From contig CP085323.1 in NCBI GenBank assembly GCA_022870745.1, forward strand, positions 1,240,001 to 1,304,000: a stretch of 64,000 nt of DNA, written 5' to 3'. Below the pieces are notes generated by a model that ran no database searches, was not told the origin of the DNA, and saw only the letters and a program-made list of their open reading frames with translations. This DNA comes from Silvibacterium acidisoli (lineage in GTDB: Bacteria; Acidobacteriota; Terriglobia; Terriglobales; Acidobacteriaceae). A program made the position numbers and the translations under genes. Positions within the stretch are counted from its first letter, which is position 1. Every line of letters starts with the position of its first letter. Below, piece after piece: positions 44,719-53,970 of the stretch.

Positions 44719-44857
44719 CGGAGGTCACGTTACTCACTCGTTCCTCTTTCGAGGTATCGTTCAGGGCCGGAAGTGCAATGGCCAATTATTTGCAGCACAT
44801 ACTAGAGTTAAGTGCATCAAAGCTGTACATAAGCTCAAACACAAGGAGATTCTTCCA

Positions 44858-45118
44858 ATGCAGGTACTTTGCATGGCTAATCAAGATTTCGCAGACGTCA
44901 CTTGTAAGGTCTGCGGTGAGGCATACAAACTTTACTTCGAGCGCCCCAGCGGCCGCGAAGACGCGATTGCCCGTGTTTCACAGACTTTGGTCGAACATCA
45001 TGAAACGGGTGACGGCATGAACGTCCATCCGCTGAAGCCATTCAACGTTCCTGCATGGTCGGGTAAGGCACAGTATTCTGGTGCGGCGCTGCTCGGCGGC
45101 GCGCCCAGCTGGGCGTAA
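44858..45118 (+). CDS. Small hypothetical protein, 86 residues
   Basis: Start 44858 is preferred because AAGGAG lies about ten bases upstream; the open frame to 44672 overlaps the previous gene. The protein has a CKVCGE pair in its first third (VTCKVCGEAYKLYFERPSG) and a helical middle (AIARVSQTLVEHHETG), ending in a Gly/Ala tail (SGAALLGGAPSWA). It could bind one metal ion with a second pair supplied elsewhere, but only one CxxC is present. A hairpin terminator follows. Function unknown. Confidence 0.68.
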   Translation: MQVLCMANQDFADVTCKVCGEAYKLYFERPSGREDAIARVSQTLVEHHETGDGMNVHPLKPFNVPAWSGKAQYSGAALLGGAPSWA

Positions 45119-45137
45119 GTTTTCGGTACAAAATAGT

Positions 45138-45170
45138 GAGGCGCGGCCGTTGGCCGCGCCTCTTGCTGTT
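45138..45170. terminator. Hairpin terminator between the 86-residue gene and frr
   Basis: Perfect 11-bp arms (GAGGCGCGGCC at 45138-45148, complement 45152-45162) with a GTT loop are followed by TTGCTGTTT on the plus strand, a moderate T-rich tract. The convergent frr gene ends at 45183, so it probably serves both. Confidence 0.7.
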
Positions 45171-45182
45171 TCTGCGGGCGAA

Positions 45183-45770
45183 TCAGACCTGCATCACTTC
45201 CGCTTCCTTCTTGCGGCCGATCTCTTCGATCTTCTTGATTTCCTCATCCGTAAGCTTCTGAACCTCTTCGAGCGAACGCTTTTCTTCGTCGGCCGAAATC
45301 AGCTTCTCCTTCGAGGCCTTCTTGATGGCGTCGTTCCCATCGCGGCGGATGTTGCGGAGGCCGGTGCGGTGGTCTTCGAGCATCTTGTTCAGTTGCTTGA
45401 CCACATCGCGACGGCGCTCTTCGGTCATCGGAGGCACTGGAATGCGTACGACCTTGCCGTCATTTTGAGGGTTGAAGCCTAACTCCGGCGCGCGCAGTGC
45501 CTTTTCAATCTCGCTGACCAGACTGGGTTCCCATGGCTGGACGACGATCGTGCTGGCGTCCGGTGTGTTGAGCTGCGCAACCTGGCTCAATGGGGTCGGC
45601 GTGCCGTAGTAATCGACACGAACCGCGTCGAGCATCTGGATGGAGGCACGTCCGGTGCGAAGCGAGGTCAGGCTCGTCTGAAAATCCTTGACGGCCTTGT
45701 CCATACGAGTGCGGAGCTGCTGGTACTGATCTTTCAGGGCAGGAATGCCTGCCATAACTGCTGGTGCCAT
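45183..45770 (-). CDS. frr: Ribosome recycling factor
   Basis: The 195-residue protein has the RRF three-helix-bundle and hinge signatures: DFQTSLTSLRTGRASIQML (start of helix 1), VDYYGTPTPLSQVAQLN, RIPVPPMTEERRRDVVKQL, RNIRRDGNDAIKK and a C-terminal helix ending in KKEAEVMQV. With EF-G it splits post-termination ribosomes. GAGAG upstream of ATG 45770 supports this start; a second ATG five codons in (45755) is the usual homologous N-terminus. pyrH, the common upstream neighbour, is absent; lipA lies 42 bases upstream on the same strand. Confidence 0.96.
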   Translation of the reverse strand: MAPAVMAGIPALKDQYQQLRTRMDKAVKDFQTSLTSLRTGRASIQMLDAVRVDYYGTPTPLSQVAQLNTPDASTIVVQPWEPSLVSEIEKALRAPELGFNPQNDGKVVRIPVPPMTEERRRDVVKQLNKMLEDHRTGLRNIRRDGNDAIKKASKEKLISADEEKRSLEEVQKLTDEEIKKIEEIGRKKEAEVMQV

Positions 45771-45812
45771 GATCTCTCTCGTTCCTCTGCTCAGTGCTTT
45801 CGAATCAGTATT

Positions 45813-46733
45813 TTAAACCACCATGCGGACACCGCTGGCGGCATCGGCCTGCTCATGCGCGTGATAGGACGAACGCACCAGCGGACCTGACTCCACGTGG
45901 CGGAAGCCCATCCTCAAAGCCTCTTCCTTCATGAACGCGAATTCTTCAGGAGTGTAATAACGCGTCATCGGCAGGTGGTCTTTCGATGGACGCAGGTATT
46001 GGCCGATGGTAAGCACGTCGGTTCCCACATTGGAAAGGTCGCGGTAGACATCGAGGAGCTCGTGCATCTCCTCGCCCAGGCCAACCATGACGCCGGTTTT
46101 GGTCACGACGGTCGAGTCGAGCTCCTTGGAGAACTCAAGCAAACGCAGGGTGCGCTCGTAACGCGCTCCAGAACGCACTGCTCGATACAGTCGAGGCACC
46201 GACTCGGTGTTGTGGTTCAGGATTTCAGGGTGCGCGTCGACAACGATGCGGATGGCATCCTCGTTCCCTTGAAAATCGGGGATCAGGACTTCCACCTGGC
46301 ATCCTGGCGCCTGCTTGCGAATCTCCTCGATCACGAGCGCGAAGGCGCGGGCACCGCCGAGAATATCGTCATCGCGGTTGACGCTGGTGATGACGGCGAA
46401 CTTCAGCCCCAGGCTGGCAACGGCTTCGGCCACGCGGCGCGGCTCGTCCAGATCGATCGCCTCAGGACGGCCCTTAGGCACTGCACAGAAGCCGCAACGG
46501 CGCGTGCAGAGATTACCCAGCATCATGAAGGTGGCTGTCTTGTGATTCCAGCACTCGCCGATGTTCGGGCAGTGGGCCGATTCGCAGACCGTATGCAGAT
46601 TGAGCTCGCGGGCCAGCTTCTTCAGGTTGTGATAGTTGTCGCCCACCGGGGCGCGGGCCTTAAGCCACTCCGGCTTGGGAGCGGGACGCTTGGGCGCGAG
46701 GTCGATCTGTACGAGTTCAACGCTTGTTGCCAT
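45813..46733 (-). CDS. lipA: Lipoyl synthase (radical SAM)
   Basis: The 306-residue enzyme inserts two sulfurs into octanoyl groups of lipoyl domains. It has both Fe-S clusters: the auxiliary CX4CX5C (Cys50, Cys55, Cys61 in CESAHCPNIGEC) and the radical SAM CX3CX2C (Cys76, Cys80, Cys83 in CTRRCGFC). The C-terminal RSSYHA serine, which ligates the auxiliary cluster, is present. ITSVNRDDDILGGA matches the usual SVTRDD segment with small changes. It is followed 42 bases later by frr. lipB is not in the window. Confidence 0.96.
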   Translation of the reverse strand: MATSVELVQIDLAPKRPAPKPEWLKARAPVGDNYHNLKKLARELNLHTVCESAHCPNIGECWNHKTATFMMLGNLCTRRCGFCAVPKGRPEAIDLDEPRRVAEAVASLGLKFAVITSVNRDDDILGGARAFALVIEEIRKQAPGCQVEVLIPDFQGNEDAIRIVVDAHPEILNHNTESVPRLYRAVRSGARYERTLRLLEFSKELDSTVVTKTGVMVGLGEEMHELLDVYRDLSNVGTDVLTIGQYLRPSKDHLPMTRYYTPEEFAFMKEEALRMGFRHVESGPLVRSSYHAHEQADAASGVRMVV

Positions 46734-46914
46734 GACTCTTTATTGTAAATCGAGAGCGGTTGTGGCGCTCCTCCGGGACAATTCAGGGGGATACGAAGTC
46801 TTGGTCGTGCCGCTGCCCTGTTTCATCAGAGACGCGCACGAATTCACGTACAGGCGACTTGCCAGCGAGACAGCAGGAGCGCGTTTCGCGTCTGGGCAAA
46901 ATCCCCCCTCGCAG

Positions 46915-47280
46915 CTACTTCACACGCTGCAGCACTTCTGGGCGGATGAGATACAGGAAGAAAATCAGGTTGACCACGACCATCACAATCATCGGCCCCT
47001 GGTGAAAGCGGACGAGCATAAAGGTGCCATAACAGACCGAAAGAAATGCCGCGGCCAGCGTGAGCGCCCAGCCCCAGCGACGCAGCCTTAGCAGGCCGTT
47101 GGCGGCGACGGCAAAGAAAACGCAGATAATCATGACCACAGGCGGCAGGTTGTGCGTCATCACGCCAACCAGCCCGAGTCCGCAGAGCGCCAGCATCCAC
47201 ATGCAGATGACGGCCATGCCGGGGAGCAGTCCTTTATCGTTCGGCGATTTCGCGAGAGTGATTTTCTCGATGGGCTTCAT
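46915..47280 (-). CDS. Small integral membrane protein, 121 residues
   Basis: The product is largely hydrophobic with four predicted membrane helices (near 20-40, 46-64, 70-90, 95-115), short loops and a polar N-terminus (MKPIEKITLAKSPNDKG). No family recognised. Its ATG overlaps the stop of the upstream cytochrome gene (ATGA, 47280-47277), implying coupled translation, so the two may work together, for example in electron transfer at the inner membrane. Function unknown. Confidence 0.78.
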   Translation of the reverse strand: MKPIEKITLAKSPNDKGLLPGMAVICMWMLALCGLGLVGVMTHNLPPVVMIICVFFAVAANGLLRLRRWGWALTLAAAFLSVCYGTFMLVRFHQGPMIVMVVVNLIFFLYLIRPEVLQRVK

Positions 47281-47645
47281 AGAGTACGCAGATAGGCCAG
47301 AAGGTCAGCCAGCTGTTGCGAGTCCATGGTATCTCCAAAAGCCGGCATCATGTTGCGCCCGTGAATGATGACGTAGCTCACGCGGTCGTCGTTCGCGGGA
47401 GCTCCGCTGGGTAGGTATTTTTCTTTGTAGAGGGCCTGCAGTCCGGGTCCGCGATACGCCTTCTGATCGTTGGCATGATGGCAGCGTGCGCAATCGGCGA
47501 TAAAGACAGCGCGCCCCGCGTGCTCCTGCGGCGTCAGTTCGCTGAGCGGCTTCGATGGAGGCGGAGGCGGACCACAGGCTGAAAGAAATGCCGCGCCAAG
47601 AGCGAGCAGAGATAGCTTGGAAGCACCGTAAGAGACGCGTCGCAT
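47277..47645 (-). CDS. c-type cytochrome lipoprotein
   Basis: The 122-residue protein starts at ATG 47645 (AGGA five bases upstream); the frame is open to 47753 without a signal. It has a lipoprotein signal with lipobox FLSAC (Cys24), a Pro-rich linker (GPPPPPSK), and a class I cytochrome c domain: heme-binding C52-AR-C55-H56 and a likely Met axial ligand in RNMMPAFGD. It should be a membrane-tethered periplasmic electron carrier. A membrane protein gene follows with overlapping codons. The partner oxidase or reductase is not in the window. Confidence 0.9.
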   Translation of the reverse strand: MRRVSYGASKLSLLALGAAFLSACGPPPPPSKPLSELTPQEHAGRAVFIADCARCHHANDQKAYRGPGLQALYKEKYLPSGAPANDDRVSYVIIHGRNMMPAFGDTMDSQQLADLLAYLRTL

Positions 47646-47727
47646 CCCCGTCCTTTTTCGCGCCCATACAGGCAAGAGAGTTAAGCTCTGCCTGATGATA
47701 CCAACCTGGCTGACAGCTGACGTGCGA

Positions 47728-49308
47728 TCAATTCGTCTGCGCGATGGCGGCAACGATGCGGTCCATCGCTACACGCGCCGCATCTCCGCCGGGATTGCGT
47801 TCATTGCAGAGAATCGAGAAGCTCAGAGTCTTTCCGCTGGCCGCTACCAGGTAGCCGCTCAGTGCATTTACCTCGGCGAGGGTTCCCGTCTTGGCAAAGA
47901 CCTTGCCTTTGAGAGCGGGCTCGGCAAAGCGTCCGCTTAACGACCCATCGACTCCGCCGACAGGCAGGCTTGCACGATACTCCGCGCCCCACGGCTGCTT
48001 CTCCGCATAGGTCAGCAGCTGCGTGAGTGCGTGCGGCGTGATCATGTCGTCAGGCGAAAGACCGGAGCCGTCGAAGAATAAGAACTCAGACGGATCGACG
48101 CCTGCCTGCATCAGGAACTGGCGCACGACGCGCAAACCCTGCGGGATCGATCCGTCACCGGCTTCAAGGCGCCCCAGCAGATGCAGGTACAGCTCTGCAT
48201 GCAGGTTCTGACTGACCTTGTTGGTGACGGTAATGTCCTGCTCGAATGGCGGAGAGACATGCGTGCCGAGGACGCGGTCGCCGTTCGCGGGCGGCTGAAT
48301 GGTGCTCAGGCTTAGCGGATGGAGCACAATCGGCTGGTCGACCTCAAAGCGGAACGGCTGCGTATCGGTCACAGAACGATGCTGCGCGCGCGCCGCTCCG
48401 CTAACGACGATGCCATGCGCAAGCAACATCTGCTTCAGCGAAATGGCTGCGTACTCGGCCGGGTCTTCGATAGCAAGACCCACGTGTAGCCCCTTCTGGT
48501 TAACGCTGCCGTAAACGCGCACTTCCTTCGAACCCAGTGGGCGTTCGAGCCCGGGGTTCGCTGCCTCCGTGCCCGGCAACACCGTCAGCGAACTCTTGAG
48601 CGTGTAGTAGGGCGTGTCCGGTGTCCAGGGAGATGCCGGCGTCGACGGATCGCCGCTTACCGGCAGATTCAGAAAGACGATGTTGTCGTTGACGGTGAGC
48701 GCGGAGACCGGCGCGCCATAACTCCAGGCGAGGTCGTCCCATCCCCAGCCCTGCCCATAACGCTCCCACGGGAACCACGTATCGTCTCCTACAACATCGC
48801 CATCGATCTCGCGCACTCCCTGCGCGTAGATCTGGTCGGCGATGCTCTGCAGGGCCATCAACGGCGGGTTCGGCCGCTCTGTCTTATCGGCATAAGGATA
48901 GCTTCTGCCCGAGATGGTCGGATCGCCCGCGCCCAGTAGCATGAGATCGCCATGCAGGTGCCCGCTGGCATCGACCGTTCCGTGTGCGACCGCATTCGTT
49001 GTAAAGGTCACCCTGGGAGGCAACAGCGCTAGCGCCGCGGCGGTCGCAAGCAGCTTCGCATTCGAGGCTGGAGCGAAGTACTGCTGGTCGTTCAGCGCAT
49101 AAACCGGCGCGCCTTCAGCAGACACGACCGAGATACCCCAGTGCGCACGTGCCACCGCCGGGTCAGCAAGAATCTGCGTGATTGCCGCAGGGAGATTCGT
49201 AACCGTGACGCGTCGTTTCGCCGGCCGTGCGTGTTTGGTCGCAGCCTGCGCGGGCACGGCGGCGAGCGATGCGGCAAGGAGGACAGCACAGTAGAGTCGA
49301 AGTTTCAT
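47728..49308 (-). CDS. dacB: D-alanyl-D-alanine carboxypeptidase/endopeptidase, PBP4 (S13) type
   Basis: The 526-residue periplasmic protein begins at ATG 49308, which places a signal peptide ([18 protein letters not shown]) first; the frame is open to 49485. The three penicillin-binding motifs are present: S82-NAK (SxxK with nucleophile Ser82), S366-QN (SxN) and K473-TG. A long insertion between the first two motifs (about residues 100-330, [28 protein letters not shown]) is typical of class C PBP4. It trims or cuts peptidoglycan crosslinks. It is divergent from folP. No strong ribosome site is visible at the chosen start. Confidence 0.94.
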   Translation of the reverse strand: MKLRLYCAVLLAASLAAVPAQAATKHARPAKRRVTVTNLPAAITQILADPAVARAHWGISVVSAEGAPVYALNDQQYFAPASNAKLLATAAALALLPPRVTFTTNAVAHGTVDASGHLHGDLMLLGAGDPTISGRSYPYADKTERPNPPLMALQSIADQIYAQGVREIDGDVVGDDTWFPWERYGQGWGWDDLAWSYGAPVSALTVNDNIVFLNLPVSGDPSTPASPWTPDTPYYTLKSSLTVLPGTEAANPGLERPLGSKEVRVYGSVNQKGLHVGLAIEDPAEYAAISLKQMLLAHGIVVSGAARAQHRSVTDTQPFRFEVDQPIVLHPLSLSTIQPPANGDRVLGTHVSPPFEQDITVTNKVSQNLHAELYLHLLGRLEAGDGSIPQGLRVVRQFLMQAGVDPSEFLFFDGSGLSPDDMITPHALTQLLTYAEKQPWGAEYRASLPVGGVDGSLSGRFAEPALKGKVFAKTGTLAEVNALSGYLVAASGKTLSFSILCNERNPGGDAARVAMDRIVAAIAQTN

Positions 49309-49320
49309 CCTTGGGCGGAG

Positions 49321-49359
49321 TGTAGCATTGAAATCTTTGGCCGAATGTAGCATTAAAAT
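49321..49359. promoter_or_regulatory. Direct repeat upstream of folP
   Basis: TGTAGCATTGAAAT (49321-49334) recurs as TGTAGCATTAAAAT (49346-49359), one mismatch, period 25. The second copy ends four bases before the folP ATG at 49364. It sits in the 55-base gap between divergent dacB and folP, and could be a protein-binding site or overlap the promoter. No convincing sigma-70 pair with normal spacing is found. Confidence 0.45.
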
Positions 49360-49363
49360 AGTT

Positions 49364-50257
49364 ATGGCCTTTGCACGACGCGCGCAATTTGATTGGCAGC
49401 TTCGCTCTCGCAGCCTGGCGCTGGGCATGCAGACATTGGTGATGGGCGTCCTCAACGTCACTCCCGATTCGTTCTCTGATGGCAACCTCTATCTCGATAA
49501 GAATGCTGCGATCGATCGCACGTTGCAGATGCTCGATGAAGGCGCGGACCTGATCGACATCGGAGGCGAATCGACGCGTCCCGGCAAGTACGAAGAGGTC
49601 TCGGCCGAGGAAGAACAGCGCCGCGTGCTGCCGGTGATCGAAGCCGTGCTGAAGCAGCGTCCCGACGCGTTGTTTTCCATCGATACATACAAGGCTTCCA
49701 CTGCAAAGGCCGCGATTGAAGCAGGCGCAGAGATCGTCAACGACATCAGCGCCTTCACATGGGATGCCGCCATGGCCCGCACCTGCGCGGAGCTCAAGTG
49801 CGGCGTCGTGCTCATGCACACACGTGGGCGTTCGGCGGAGTGGCGCAATCTGCCCTCTCTGACTGCACATGAAGTCGTGCCACTGGTCGTGGATGGTCTG
49901 CGCGCGAGTCTGCAGATCGCGATTGACGCGGGAGTTGATCGCAACCGCATCGCACTCGATCCTGGATATGGCTTTGGGAAATCCTTCGACGAGAACTATC
50001 CGCTGCTGGCGCATCAGGACGAGCTGAACAGCCTGCATCAGCCGCTGCTGGTGGGCGTCTCGCGCAAGTCATTTCTTGGCCGTACGCTGGCGCCTTTGCA
50101 CGGAGGCCACGATGCATCCGTTAGCGAACGCGGCAATGCAACCATCGCAGCGACCACCACGGCGATTCTTGCGGGAGCGCATATTGTCCGCGTACACGAG
50201 GTGCGACCGGCGCTCGAAGCGGCACGGATTGCGGATGCGGTTTTAGTTCAGGCTTAG
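49364..50257 (+). CDS. folP: Dihydropteroate synthase
   Basis: The 297-residue enzyme joins p-aminobenzoate to the pterin pyrophosphate in folate synthesis. Its signatures are [15 protein letters not shown], the pterin-site [20 protein letters not shown], and the C-terminal [10 protein letters not shown] and [10 protein letters not shown] (substrate phosphate loops). An N-terminal stretch of about 25 residues ([20 protein letters not shown]) precedes the core. Start ATG 49364 is chosen for homology; a TTG at 49328 is in frame. This is the target of sulfonamides; no resistance-type insertion is evident. A shared hairpin terminator follows. Confidence 0.95.
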   Translation: MAFARRAQFDWQLRSRSLALGMQTLVMGVLNVTPDSFSDGNLYLDKNAAIDRTLQMLDEGADLIDIGGESTRPGKYEEVSAEEEQRRVLPVIEAVLKQRPDALFSIDTYKASTAKAAIEAGAEIVNDISAFTWDAAMARTCAELKCGVVLMHTRGRSAEWRNLPSLTAHEVVPLVVDGLRASLQIAIDAGVDRNRIALDPGYGFGKSFDENYPLLAHQDELNSLHQPLLVGVSRKSFLGRTLAPLHGGHDASVSERGNATIAATTTAILAGAHIVRVHEVRPALEAARIADAVLVQA

Positions 50258-50290
50258 AAGCGAAAATACTTTCTGTTTCTAAACCAAAAA

Positions 50291-50322
50291 GAAAAGGCGC
50301 GATTGCTCGCGCCTTTTCTTTT
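50291..50322. terminator. Bidirectional terminator between folP and rplT
   Basis: Perfect 12-base arms (GAAAAGGCGCGA at 50291-50302, complement 50307-50318) have a four-base loop, A-rich outside on the left and T-rich on the right. It lies between the convergent stops at 50257 and 50336. Confidence 0.9.
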
Positions 50323-50335
50323 GCCTGCTGAAAAC

Positions 50336-50707
50336 TTAAGCAGCAGCCTTGGTACCGAGTGCCGACTTCGCCTGCCCGACCAGCGTGGTGAATGCAGCAG
50401 CATCGTGGATGGCAATCTCCGAGAGGATCTTGCGATCGAGCTCGACACCGGCCTTCTTGAGGCCGTTGATGAGCTGCGAGTAGCTGATGCCGTTCTGCTT
50501 CGCGGCAGCGTTGATGCGGACGATCCAGAGCGAGCGGTACTGGCGCTTCTTCTGCTTACGGCCGCTGTAGGCAAACTTCAGGCCGCGTTCGACGGCTTCC
50601 TGTGCTGCCTGGTAGAGCTTCGATTTTGTAAGGAAATAACCGCTTGCGCGCTTGAGGATCTTTTTGCGGCGGTCGTTACGTTTTGTTCCACGTTTTACGC
50701 GGGGCAT
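50336..50707 (-). CDS. rplT: 50S ribosomal protein L20
   Basis: The 123-residue, strongly basic protein begins [18 protein letters not shown] and continues with the L20 core ([33 protein letters not shown]). It binds 23S rRNA early in 50S assembly. In other bacteria L20 represses the rpmI-rplT unit through a leader that mimics its rRNA site. rpmI is 148 bases upstream on the same strand. infC, which usually leads this operon, is not adjacent. Confidence 0.97.
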   Translation of the reverse strand: MPRVKRGTKRNDRRKKILKRASGYFLTKSKLYQAAQEAVERGLKFAYSGRKQKKRQYRSLWIVRINAAAKQNGISYSQLINGLKKAGVELDRKILSEIAIHDAAAFTTLVGQAKSALGTKAAA

Positions 50708-50855
50708 TGCTGTTCTCCATTTGGCGTTTTAAAAATGCGGCTGGAGGCAGGAGCTTTCGCTTAACCTCTTCACTCGCTTGTCAATCCTGATCGCGTCCTT
50801 CTTGCAAAGGAGGGCCTGCGAAACGCTTGCGCAGACCTTGCACGCTAAGTGCAGA

Positions 50856-51053
50856 TCAGGCGTAAGGAATCATGCGGGCAACCTTCGCGTGGTCGGCGTC
50901 CGAAACCAGAGCGCTGTGTGCGAGCTTGCGCTTGGTCTTGGTCTCCTTCGACGTGAGGATGTGGCGCATCTTCGACTGGCCACGGACGATTTTGCCCGTA
51001 CCGGTCTTCTTGAAGCGCTTGGCTGCGCCCTTGTGAGTCTTCAATTTAGGCAT
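50856..51053 (-). CDS. rpmI: 50S ribosomal protein L35
   Basis: The 65-residue protein starts at ATG 51053 with the L35 signature [20 protein letters not shown] and is Lys/Arg-rich throughout ([13 protein letters not shown]). The frame is open to 51140 but homology fixes the start. It leads the rpmI-rplT pair. The gap to rplT is 148 bases and may hold regulatory RNA, but I could not define a structure. infC is missing upstream, where a divergent lysozyme gene is found instead. Confidence 0.96.
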   Translation of the reverse strand: MPKLKTHKGAAKRFKKTGTGKIVRGQSKMRHILTSKETKTKRKLAHSALVSDADHAKVARMIPYA

Positions 51054-51237
51054 GGTTATCCTGCTTGGTAACTGCTTGTTTACAACATCATCCAGTATAT
51101 GGGATTCGGTGCCGGTTGGCCAGAGCGAAAAAATGTGCAAACTGTCTCGGGGTTGGCGATCTTCCGTAACTTTCGGAGGTATGTCCTATCTTGCTACGCT
51201 GCAAAGGCTCACCCCAACCCAATCAGGAGGAATGACC

Positions 51238-51696
51238 ATGGCAGTCAACAACCTCGCTTACAGCAAAAACGGCCTCGCACTCACCGAACTCTTCGAAGGC
51301 GATATCCTCACCGCCTACCAGGACCAGGCCGGCGTCTGGACCATCGGCTACGGCCACACCGAAGGTGTAAAGCCAGGTCAGACTATATCCAGGGCCGAAG
51401 CCGAAGCTTTTCTCATGGAAGACCTCAAAATCGCCACCGCCGGCGTCAACGAAGCCGTCAGGATCAGCCTGACCCAGTCGGAATTCGACGCGCTGGTCGA
51501 CTTCACCTTCAACATGGGCGCCGGAGCCTTCCGCCGGTCGTCGTTGCTGAAAGACGTCAACAACGGCAACTTCCCTGCTGCCATCCGCCAGTTCCGCCTC
51601 TGGGATCACTGCGGGGGGGTGGTCAACGAGGGACTGCTACGCCGCCGCTATGCCGAAGCTAAGGAATTTGAGAACATGGCGGGCGCAGCTTCGTAA
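51238..51696 (+). CDS. GH24 (T4-type) lysozyme
   Basis: The 152-residue protein starts at ATG 51238; AGGAGG lies 6-7 bases upstream and abuts the in-frame ATG at 51232, which is therefore less likely. The catalytic triad spacing of phage T4 lysozyme is conserved exactly: Glu20 (TELFEG), Asp29 (AYQDQAG) and Thr35 (VWTIGYGHT), with the supporting GYGHT motif. TQSEFDALVDFTFNMGAGAF is the standard C-lobe helix. It should hydrolyse peptidoglycan. No signal peptide, SAR helix, holin or other phage gene is nearby, so its release route is unclear. It may be a captured phage gene. Confidence 0.93.
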   Translation: MAVNNLAYSKNGLALTELFEGDILTAYQDQAGVWTIGYGHTEGVKPGQTISRAEAEAFLMEDLKIATAGVNEAVRISLTQSEFDALVDFTFNMGAGAFRRSSLLKDVNNGNFPAAIRQFRLWDHCGGVVNEGLLRRRYAEAKEFENMAGAAS

Positions 51697-51707
51697 TCAA
51701 GCCAGAA

Positions 51708-51745
51708 AAAGCAAAGAGGCTGCCTTTCGGCAGCCTCTTTGCTTT
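51708..51745. terminator. Bidirectional terminator between the lysozyme gene and rpoD
   Basis: Perfect 17-base arms (51708-51724 and 51729-51745; AAAGCAAAGAGGCTGCC) have a TTTC loop and A-rich and T-rich ends. The convergent rpoD gene ends at 51754. The outer AAAGCAAAGAG matches the pyrG terminator at 11121. Confidence 0.9.
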
Positions 51746-51753
51746 GAGCCAGC

Positions 51754-53442
<1,689 letters not shown>

Positions 53443-53732
53443 GCGCGTACGTCTCCCGCGTCAATTTGTTCGGACCTGTTTGCTTGGGTCGGACAATGTG
53501 CGGTCGGGGCCAATCATGTGGCATTATCCCTGAGCGAATCCTGTCGCCGGGCGGTAGGCGCACGTCCACCAAAGACTTCTAGCATATCACGGCTATCTCG
53601 TTCAAAACCAGCGTCCTGCGGCACTCCACCGTGATCTGCACAGATCCTCAATGGATTAGATGTATAAGTCGGAAAATTGTTTCTTCTGGCGGAAGGAATG
53701 ATTTGCGTTGTTGAATCGGCGAAAAAACCGCC

Positions 53733-53906
53733 TCAGTGTGCCGAAATGGAATAGACCAGGAAGCCGACTACGCCGAAAGCTGCCAGCAGCGCCAGGAGAA
53801 GGAATCCGCCGATTGCCAGGTTCGCTGTCCGCCGCTGATCCGGCCCGGGAACGGTAATGCCGAAGGTGTTGACGAAGAGATCGGTGAGCCACTCGAGCAG
53901 TTTCAT
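53733..53906 (-). CDS. 57-residue membrane protein between dnaG and rpoD
   Basis: Start ATG 53906 is preferred because GGGAG lies about six bases upstream; ATG 53921 is in frame but has none. The product has a hydrophilic first half with an amphipathic helix (MKLLEWLTDLFVNTFGIT) and one membrane helix (LAIGGFLLLALLAAFGVVGF), ending SISAH. It lies on the same strand 64 bases after the dnaG stop and 290 bases before rpoD. The size, ribosome site and hydrophobic profile support a real gene. I do not recognise it. Function unknown. Confidence 0.65.
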   Translation of the reverse strand: MKLLEWLTDLFVNTFGITVPGPDQRRTANLAIGGFLLLALLAAFGVVGFLVYSISAH

Positions 53907-53970
53907 AGGCGCTCCCAGCATACGCCGGTCGCACCAAAATGATCACCCATCTTATTCATTTTTATGACCG

